Shown here: positions 55,395 to 64,000 of the stretch, piece after piece
Position numbering within the stretch: position 1 is the first letter of the stretch
Layout of the letters: each line of letters begins with the position of its first letter
NCBI RefSeq assembly: GCF_001625215.2
Contig: NC_030384.2
Coordinates: 43,806,390 to 43,870,389, forward strand
From: Daucus carota subsp. sativus
Taxonomy: Eukaryota > Streptophyta > Magnoliopsida > Apiales > Apiaceae
DNA: 64,000 nucleotides
Reading direction: 5' to 3'
Notes under the pieces: model-generated
The model's database searches: none
The model's input: the letters and a program-made list of their open reading frames with translations, nothing else
Told to the model about the DNA's origin: nothing
Made by a program: the position numbers and the translations under genes

Positions 55395-56369
55395 AATGTT
55401 TTCTGTTACTTTTGTTATACTTGATTTAACATTTACTGCGAGATAATCAGTGCAAAATGAATATAAGAGAATGTAAATATTTTATTCTTATAATTCTCAA
55501 AACTAACCATTACTCAGAAAATAAAAATCAAAACTAGCATTTTAACTTTTACCTTGAACGGAAAAACATCATATTTTTTAGTTATAATCTTGATATACTT
55601 AAAAAAAGTATAAATTAGTTATATTGTTTGTAGCGTATAATTTACATGATATTAAATCAAATGAAATCATTTCTTGTTTTACTGTTAATACTAAAATACT
55701 CACTTTTTTGGAGATAATAAACAAAAAATATGAATATATTTCTTTTCAGTTATAATATTAATTTATCAAAAATTATTTTATTATATATTTGAAAAGTTCT
55801 ACTAGAAGATTTGTTTAAGAGTAATACTCCATACCTCAATATTTTATTATTAATGTGAATAAAATCATTAACTATATTTGAGAAAATATTTTGGAAACAT
55901 TAATTATTTACAATTCTTTCGTTTAATTTGTAATCAAAGTAGGATTTGGAGTTTCTAGATGTGATGATTAAAATACTTTTTTATTAGTGTGATTTTAATT
56001 CTATTTGACAAGCATTTTTTAATTATCTGATCATGAAAATCTGTAATTTTATCAAATATCTCATGGATGATTATATCTGTCGAATCTGAAAAAATGTACA
56101 TCATTTATTATCACAATAAATTAATATATTATATTTTAACAATAAAATATTAATAATATACTGTTTTTAAATTATAACTAAAATTTTACATTTTATATGA
56201 TGTGGTACGGATCTAATTCGGGCGACGATTATAGAGGGTTCTGTTGGAAATAGTCTAATGCACTAATATTTAATCAATAAATATTGGCTTACACCCTTAT
56301 ACACTACCTAAACACTACCCCGTTTTTAGGCGCTTCCCTAACCAACCCTTCTTTCCTTCCTTTTGTTTT
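55395..56369. other. AT-rich spacer left of the chromovirus LTR
   Basis: No gene or clear element seen. Confidence 0.5.
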
Positions 56370-59300
56370 TGTGACGCCCCCAGATCCGCATCCCGCAGAT
56401 CTGGTCCGCCACTGAACATCTGGCTCAAAACAACACTTGCATTACATATTAATATTACACAATCCAACTCTTTCCCCACAAGTCCAGAGTCGATCATCTT
56501 ACAACATTACTACCGAGCCTAACTTTATTACATAAAGGGAAGTCTGATTTCAAACCATTATAATAACTATAGCTCGTACTACCAAGTTGTCTAGCAGTCT
56601 CAGCTTGGGTGATGCGCCTTTTTCCTGCCTTTGCCAAAAACCAATTTCCGGGTGGTTCCCTTGAGTTGTGCCATACTCACTATTTACTGCTCAAAAAGGA
56701 ATAAAATAGATGCAAGAATGAGCAATCAAATTGCTCAGCAAGTCCACATAGAACAAAACAACAATCAACAGAATATGCACATAAGGCATAGAAAACAATT
56801 CAAGTCAAAGCAACAAAACAGCTACCGTCAAATGACAACACAAGTTCAAGTAAAGAAAACGCTGGTCTTCCACCTTTCGGTAACACTACATGGCTCGATC
56901 AGCACCATTTCGTGAATACCGTTCTCCTGTGTAGTCCTAGTGGTCTGATCGTAACCACTGAAGACACACCAACACTCTCTTTGCTAGCATCAGGGTTTAA
57001 CACTGGAACCCTACTATCTGCCTTACCAGATAGTCAATTTCAACTCTACCACGAATTTAATAAATTCGTGTTGACCAGCTTGAAAAGATTCCTCCGAATA
57101 CAAGAAAATTCTCCCAAACAAACACTTCTCAATCATCATTACTTATCTCTGCCAAAGAAGTGCGAACAATGCACCCTTTCAACAAAGATTACCCGAAGGT
57201 AGAAGTGAAGGATAATTAAAAGAATTAAATTCCAAAGAATAAGATGATCTCCAAAAAGGAGTAAGTTAATTGTGGTGAGATCATCGCTGCAATGTGTTCA
57301 CTTCAAGTTTCGAAGATTCCAAATATTATCGTTATTAAGAACAGCTCATTCCCGTACAATGGGAGTGCTCGAATTAGAAGAAGTAATGTATGAACAATAT
57401 TTTTAGAGTCTTCAAATGAAACGTAGATATCTTCTCGATTCACAATAGTATGAAATGTAATATCTTCACAATCAACATTTTTCACACAATTATCAAATAG
57501 GCACGAAAAACTTCACGTCAAGAGAGGGATAGTGAACTTGCCTGTCGTCCTTAGCTTCAATCATTTTTCAAATTTAATATACAATTGGCTCCGTCTCTTC
57601 CAGAGAATATATATTCTAAGCCATGTAAATTAGTACCTTTAGTATTCTCATTCACAGAATATAAGAATCTCAAGATAATTTTATTATTATTTATATCCGA
57701 TAAATATCAGGAATTTGATCGGATAACTATATCCTTTTAAAAATTCAATTAAATATTATCATATATATAATTGCATGATTAATTATTTCATTCTAACCCC
57801 AACCTCTTTTACCACCTAATTCATTTTAACCACTAACCAGTGATTTTTGTTAGGCTTTAACAAGATTCTAGATTCTTGATTTTATCGATTAGTCCCACCA
57901 GCTTTGCTTAACATTTTTACTCTATTAAAAGGATTTTCCTTTTGTTCACTAAACCAAAATCCCTCTAATAAGCAATAAACTTGCTCTTCCGCAGTATGAT
58001 ATCTTTAGCTTAATAATTCCAAAAAAAATCCATATTATCTTAATAATTCAAAATATATTATTCACTTAAATTAATTATTCATTTACTTGATACAAAAATC
58101 CTCTACTTGTCAAATCTGATTATTCACTAAATAATCGACAATTTTATTAATAAGTTAAACCCAAATATTATCTCGTTAGATTTTCGAATTAATTCCAATT
58201 ACCATATTTTAAATCCAACTAGACTCTTCTCCCAAAATTATTACTTTAATAGTGTCCCCCAAATATTACCTAAATCAGAATCTTACACCATTCACTTATT
58301 AAAAGTCTTTATTTCAAATCCAACTTTTAAATAATCTCAGATTTCTTATTATTTTTATTGATTAAATAATTTCAGTTTGCGAAGTGACCAATCTACTCTT
58401 TTTTTTTTTTTTTTTTACTGTCGATAGCTCCTCTCCTTTACACGCAAGATAACCAAAATCAGTTAGTTTTTCGATTTATAATAAAGACCCAAGAATATTC
58501 ACCCTAACTTATGTTTGGGAAAAAGTCTACCGGCTTTTCAAAGAAAAGCTTAACTGTATATGAATAATACTATGCAATTTATGAAGAAGGTACTAAAGTC
58601 TGCTATAAATTCTACTATTAATAAGATAATATTCATCTTATTTAATTATAGAAAAGAATTTACCTCAATAATTAAAGATTGATTGGCACCTTCCCTGAGT
58701 TCTCTTTGCAAATTTTCTCTGCTGCTTAAAATCTGCTCCCTTTCTATTTCTCTTGTAAAAGAAATAATGTGTACACTCTCTTTAGTATTTATACTAGCTT
58801 TTAACTATGATGAGCTTAACCTAACCCTAGTTAAACCTTACTTGGAGGCTACACAACTGGTTTCTCAAGTACCCAGTTTTCTTGATTCAATGTGCAAATA
58901 CCACCGGCTTACCTAGTCGGTTAGTTTGTTTATTTTGTTTTATTATTATCATTATTTGCCCGCAATTAAACGTCTCGCAATCGCTTAATTTATTTCGTTT
59001 ATTTAATGAATATTTTAGTCCCGACTCATTTAACGATTTTCATAAAAATATTATTCGGAACTATAAAATACTAGAATAGTTAATTTAATGATTATTCTAA
59101 TTATTTTCTAAATATTCCAAAATTTATTAATTAAAAATAACGAAATATTTATTATAGCTAACCTGTAATATTTATAATATTTCGGATCACTATACTTCTA
59201 CCAATTTATTTACGTAACCAATATTTAAATCCTCGTGATACGTAAATAAATATAATTTGCTAGTCAATATAAATTAACCTTATACCCGTCTTGAATGTTT

Positions 59301-59401
59301 TACGTACCAATACCATATATTTCGAATTATTTAAATAATAAATTGTAATCGCATAAAATTAAATAACTAATTTATGTACTTGAAAATTTGCAGTTGTTAC
59401 A
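56370..59401 (-). mobile_element. 3' LTR of a Ty3/gypsy chromovirus
   Basis: Starts tgtgacgcccccag and ends gcagttgttaca on the plus strand (TG...CA, inverted TGT(G/A)AC ends), about 3.03 kb, and is non-coding. It is followed directly by ttcttccctcctttaaagg, which on the minus strand is a polypurine tract (59402-59416), exactly where one is expected before a 3' LTR. The matching 5' LTR lies beyond the right edge of the window, so the target duplication cannot be tested. Confidence 0.8.
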
Positions 59402-59429
59402 TTCTTCCCTCCTTTAAAGGATTCCGACC

Positions 59430-60900
59430 TCGGAATCAGATTTGATGCTGAAACAATTCTGGATACTATTCTTTCATTGCCTCTTCCAGTTCCCATGTGT
59501 CTTCTTCTATAGCTTGATTTCGCCAAATCACTTTAACTAATTTTACTTTCTTGTTTCTCAGCTCTTGAAACTTCGAATCTACCATCTCTACTTATTTTTC
59601 TTCGTATGTAAAGTCCGTTTTATTTATTGGCTCATAACTCAAAACATGACGGTTATCAGTCTTGTAATCTTTTAGCAAGGATATATGAAAAACGTCATGA
59701 ATGTGTTGTAAGCCTGGAGGTAAAGCCAATTAATAAGAAATACTTCCAATTTCCTTAGAATCGTTAATGGTCCTATATACCTCGTATTCAACTTACTTCT
59801 CTCCCCACATCTAACTATTCCTTTCCAATATGACACTTTCAAAAGTACTTTTTCTCCTACGTCAAAGGCTTTCTCTTTTCTTTCTAAATCTGCATATTTC
59901 TTTTGTTTACCTTCAGCTGCAACTATCTTCTTACGTATCTTTTCAGTTGATTGCTTAGTGTGTTGAACTAGCTTTGGTCCTAAAATTTTCTTCTCACCAA
60001 CTTTATCCCAACGAATAGGTGATCTACACTTTCTACCATATAATGCCTCGTAAGATGTCATCCCACTATTAGAATGATATCTATTGTTATAAGCAAACTC
60101 TATTAAACATCAATGATCCTCCCAACCTCCTTTAAAATTGAAAGAACAAGCTCTTAACATATTTTTTTATAGTCTGATTCGTCCTTTCACTTTGTCCATC
60201 AGTCTAAGGGTGATACACAGTACTTAGGTTCAGCTTAGTTCCAAAATATTCCTGAAATGCTTGCCAAAATCTCGATGTAATCCTCGCATCTCTATCCGAA
60301 ACATTTGATACAAGCACAACTTTGTTTATATACACCTTTACTAATCTCTCAAGGGTACATTTCTCACTAATAGAAAGAAAATGCGTAGATATCGTCCATC
60401 ATTCTATAATTACCCAAATAGCGTCATGATTAGCTCGAGTCTTTGGTAATCCAACTATAAAATCCATGGTGATGTGTTCCCATTTTCATTCTTGGATCTC
60501 TAACGGTTGTAATAATCCACTAGGTCTATGGTTTCCTGCTTTCACCTTCTGACATGTCAGACATTTACTTACCCAATCAGTTATTTTTATTTTCATGTTA
60601 GGTCACCAATAATTCTTTAAATCCTGATACATCTTGGTGCTTCCCGGGTGAATAGAATATCTTGATTCGTGTGCTTCACCTAGAATATTTCTTTTAAGAT
60701 TTGTCATGTTAGGAATCCAAACCCTATTAGCAAATCTCCACGTTCTTTTTTTTTTCATCTTTAACACTTAAGCACTCACCACCAGTTAGTTCTTAACGTC
60801 TTTCATCAATCATTAACTCTTGTTCTTTTTGATTCTTTCTAGTAAATCCGGTTGTGCTAACATCTCATAAATCCTTCCCTCCTAGTGCTCTGAATTCTTA
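59430..60900 (-). pseudogene. Integrase and chromodomain relic
   Basis: The HHCC zinc-binding part (about 60690-60540; HESRYSIHPGSTKMYQ..., then CLTCQ) and the catalytic core (HITMDFIVGLPK..., AIWVII) are recognisable. In the later core the codon for Gln in YHPQTDGQ is a TAG stop (about 60205). The C-terminal integrase segment (60061-59672) reads YEALYGRKCRSPI and FDVGEKVLLKVS, then YIGPLTIL. A chromodomain-like tail (about 59620-59430: LVKVIWRNQAIEEDTWE) contains stop codons. Chromodomains target such elements to particular chromatin. Confidence 0.8.
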
Positions 60901-60910
60901 ATCTCCAATC

Positions 60911-61369
60911 CTAGCTTTTCACCTTAATCAATTCCTTTGGAAAAGACATAACATTAACTCTTTCAGTTCCACTTAATTCATCAGCAACTACATTCGCTTT
61001 CCCTGGGTGATAGTTAATTGTACAATCATAGTCCTTTATCAACTTTAACCATCTCCTTTGTCTCATACTTAACTCTTTCTGAGTAAATAAGTAAATATCC
61101 ACACACTTTTCACCATACAAGTAATGTCGCCAAATATTTAAAGCAAATACCATCGCAGATAATTCTAGGTCATGTGTAGGATATCTCAATTCGTAGTCCT
61201 TAAGTTTCCTATAAGCATCTGCTATCATTTTTCTATGTTGCATAATAACACATCCTAGTTCATTTTGAGATACATCACTATAAATCACAAACTTTCCTGT
61301 CTTATTTGGTAAAGTTAACACAGGGGAATAGTAAGTCGTTTCTTTAATTCCAGAAAACTCTCTTCGCAC
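60911..61369 (-). pseudogene. Retroelement RNase H relic
   Basis: An open stretch of 152 codons with [37 protein letters not shown] and [16 protein letters not shown]. Between VDIY and [14 protein letters not shown] about seven residues expected in this family, including a catalytic Asp, are missing, so the domain should be inactive. Confidence 0.85.
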
Positions 61370-61489
61370 TTAGGCGTCCATTCAAATTTCTCTTCTTTCC
61401 TAGTCAACTTGGTCAAAGGAATTGCAATCTTAGAGAAATCTTGTACGAATCATCTACAATATCCTGCTAATCCAAGAATACTTCTCATT

Positions 61490-62005
61490 TCTGTTCAGGT
61501 TATCGGTCTATCATAATTTGATAGGGTCTCAATCTTTAAGGGGTCTACCGACATTTCTTCCTTATAAACAATATGCCCTAAAACTGCGCTTGCTCTATCA
61601 AAATTCTCATTTCAAAAATTTTGCAGATAACTTTTCTTTCCTCAAAATCTTCCAAGTTATTCAAAGATACTTAACATACTCTTCTTTTGTCTTAGAATAA
61701 ATCAAAATATCATTGATGTAATAATAGTACACTTATCCAAATATTCCTTAAATACTCATTTCATAAGATACATAATGGTTTTAGGTGCATTAATCAATCC
61801 GAAAGGCATCTCTAAGAACTCATAATGTTCATGTCGGGTCCTAAAGACCGTCTTAGGTACATTCTCAAACCTGATTCTTTAACTAATGGTATCCAGATCT
61901 CAAGTCCATCTTAAAAAGTAGGATGCTCTCTTCAACTGATTAAACAAATTATCAATCTTAGGTAAAGGGTCACCTTATCCAACTTTCGATAATTAATGCA
62001 ACAAT
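61490..62005 (-). pseudogene. Retroelement reverse transcriptase relic
   Basis: Recognisable by YRKLDKVT, then [31 protein letters not shown] and the active-site region. There YIDD reads YIND (about 61700-61715), so one catalytic Asp is lost, and a TGA occurs shortly before it. Sequence for about six residues between KVT and PKID is also missing. Upstream RT and protease are absent, replaced by the LTR-like block. Confidence 0.78.
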
Positions 62006-62009
62006 CCTC

Positions 62010-63080
62010 AAATCTGAGGGTCTAAATTTGATGTCTCCATACAAGAACTTCTTGAAACACCTTTAAAAGAGAACTGTATTTTTGAAAAGAACAAAATCAA
62101 AGAATTTGAATTCTGAGCATTTTGAAGAGAACTCAAAGGAAATAAGAATTTTAAAACTTTCTTGGATATATATAGAAGTCTTTCACAATGGAAATCACCA
62201 ATCAATGATTTTTCAGAATAGCTTTCATTTAAAACAAAAAGGATGATTGGGAGACCAATTTCATCAAATGAACTAAGTGTTGCGTGTCCAAATCAAGACA
62301 CTACTAAAGGTTGTTAACCTTCTTGTAATCACAACACACACAAGTGATGGCGTCCCATCCAACTCCTATCACACAGATAGGTATACCTTGTGTCCCCTAT
62401 AATTAGGGTTGTTCATCCCAATCAGACTGAAGAAATTTCAAGGAAATAAGATTTATATCAAAGATTTGCTTTTGAATCGTTATTTCACAGTTTTGACAAA
62501 CTTGATCTACCATACTTGTTTCTTAACACATTTCTTCCAAGGAATGCGAGCAATGCATCCTTTAATCACAAATCAAGGATTTTCAGTGGATAGAATCGAA
62601 AATAGGATCAAATATGGAATAATGATCTCTTAGATTTATTAGATTGAGATCATCATTGTGGTATATGTGTATTCCATTTCTCGAATATTAAATCATGAAT
62701 CATAAAAAAAAAAAATTGTATCGTCAAAGAAATATTGATTATTAGGAGTAGTCACTTCTAGACAAAGGAAGGACTCAAAATACACTATAAACTTCTCAGT
62801 TTTCAAAATGAGGTTTGAGGTCGACTTGAGCCGAAACAGTGTGAAACGTAATATTATTCATAAATGCTGTATTCCATAGATCTTATACTCAAGCAACAAG
62901 GGTCTCCTTTATAACACGTGCGCAGTCTGCGAAGATCTAAACCTTTGATTTTCTTCTATATTACCTATATTCTCTGCTCTCGACATCTCTACAAAAGGCT
63001 TCTTCACGCTATGATTCCAAGGTTTTTTTTTTTTCAAAATCTTGATTATTCTGCGAGAGTTTCCTCTTCCTATCGACTTT
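62010..63080 (-). mobile_element. LTR-like block inside the retroelement
   Basis: Non-coding. Motifs occur in the same order as in the 3' LTR interior (about 57030-57470): gaatgcgagcaatgcatcct against gaagtgcgaacaatgcaccc; aatgatctc...gagatcatca against gatgatctcc..gagatcatcg; and gtgaaacgtaatatt against tatgaaatgtaatatc. It may be a fragment of a related LTR inserted or recombined here. Confidence 0.5.
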
Positions 63081-63129
63081 CTCTTTGTTAAACAACTCGC
63101 TACTTGACTTAACGATACAAACTTTATGC

Positions 63130-63861
63130 ACTAACGTCGCATAATTAGTAATTTCGAGAACAACTCTATTCTGAATCAAGGGCTTTAAGCTCGACTGAAA
63201 AACGTCTAGCTTTCTTTTCGTCCGTAGTTACTTGATGTGGAATAAATTTCAAAAGTTCGATAAACTTAGCTTCGTGTTCAGTTACTAACATATTTTCTTG
63301 CTTAAGCTCTAGAAATTTGAGCTCCATTTGACTCTCTAGGTGTTTAAGAACATACTTCTCTAGGAATAACTTTGTAAACATAGTTCATGAAATCACACTA
63401 GACTCTTCTTGAAATCTCTTAGCTTCCCACAATAATTAGCCTCTACCTTAAGCACATAAGTATCAAAGTTAGTTTTCTTATCCTTTTCTACATGAACTAT
63501 TTCAAAAGTTTTTCTCCACTTCTCTTAGCCATATCTTGGCCTCAACGGGATCTACAGTGCCTTTTAACAATAGGGGTTGTAAAAATTTGAAAGATTTGAA
63601 TGAAAGGGTAGGTCTGATAAATTGACTCGAAGAACTTCTTTCAGAATTGTTTTGAAATTTCTTGGTATGTTATTGAAGAAGATCAACAAGTAATTGAACA
63701 AGATTGGGACTGGGCTGAAATCTAGTTGAAGCATCTGGTATTGATTCATCAATAGGGTCGTCATTCAGGTTTAAATCCATCTTTATATAAAAGAGTAGAC
63801 GAAACAGTTTAATAGGTCTCATCATTATACAAAATACAAGGTTTATCCAAAGGTACAACAA
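63130..63861 (-). pseudogene. Retroelement gag relic
   Basis: A minus-strand start region (63861 down: MLYLWIN..., MDLNLNDDPIDESIPDAS) and, after interruptions, a capsid piece (63381-63166: FLEKYVLKHLESQMELKFLE, NMLVTEHEAKFIELLKFIPH). The latter is the retrotransposon gag family pattern (F..KY...R..K..EF..LKQ..M.V.EYE.KF..L). Several frame breaks lie between. The element continues past the window edge. Confidence 0.75.
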
Positions 63862-64000
63862 GGTGCAATTTTATAAAATACACAGTATAAAACTTTTGAA
63901 AACAGGTTCCACACTTTGGTTAAAAAGGCACTTGTACCAAAGTTGCATATTTTTGAAAACTTTTGCACCTTTTCTTTTGAAAACTCTAAACTTTAGAAAC

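Larger units (their letters stand above)
59402..63990 (-). mobile_element. Decayed Ty3/gypsy chromovirus internal region
   Basis: Read right to left: gag, an LTR-like block in place of protease and early RT, RT, RNase H, integrase, chromodomain, polypurine tract. Order and domains fit a Tekay/Del-type chromovirus. Many in-frame stops and deletions mean it cannot be autonomous. Confidence 0.85.

Overview
The window is nuclear DNA of a flowering plant, most likely a eudicot; I cannot name the species. The evidence is low GC, spliced GT-AG genes, telo-box and GGCCCA promoters, a dirigent family, and a typical angiosperm transposon set (Helitron, hAT, PIF/Tourist, Stowaway, MULE, L1-type LINE, chromovirus). 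I find seven host gene loci. Five look intact: a dirigent protein (6279-6848, minus), an HSP70 (10288-12835), ribosomal protein eL21 (31499-32685), a CCR4-type deadenylase in 11 exons (34941-40332) and a SINA-type RING E3 ligase in 3 exons (42746-45256, minus). Two are broken by single insertions but otherwise keep an open frame: a second dirigent gene (1465-3458) and a second HSP70 (20742-30556).

Layout. 1-6850: two tandem dirigent genes; the left one is split by a 1422-bp solo LTR with a 5-bp target duplication. About 7825-31447: a tandem segmental duplication. Unit 1 (about 7825-14807) carries HSP70a and ends in a copy of the RPL21 promoter with no gene behind it. Unit 2 (about 14808-31447) carries HSP70b and the real RPL21. 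Unit 2 has swollen from about 7 to 16.6 kb, mostly by insertions. HSP70b exon 1 holds a nest: a hAT element with an 8-bp target duplication, inside it an element lodged in a (TA)n tract, and inside that a LINE with an open 1341-codon frame and an inverted 5' end. Because the two units are paralogous, several elements (a Helitron, a retroposon, an intronic MITE) can be checked against an unoccupied copy of their target. 31499-46750: the gene-rich part (RPL21, CCR4, SINAT) with small MITEs in introns and spacers. 46750-56370: gene-poor, with a Tourist MITE, a MULE with a FAR1-type domain, Stowaways and Helitrons. 56370-64000: the 3' LTR and decayed coding region of a minus-strand Ty3/gypsy chromovirus that runs off the window.

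The host genes are unrelated in function (cell-wall phenolic coupling, protein folding, translation, mRNA deadenylation, ubiquitination) and form no operon-like unit. The most informative content is the layered insertion and duplication history, plus some regulatory oddities: an overlapping upstream ORF on CCR4, conserved AUG-UGA elements just before both HSP70 starts, and an HSP70 tail ending EEVE instead of EEVD. No CRISPR array, rRNA or convincing tRNA gene was seen.
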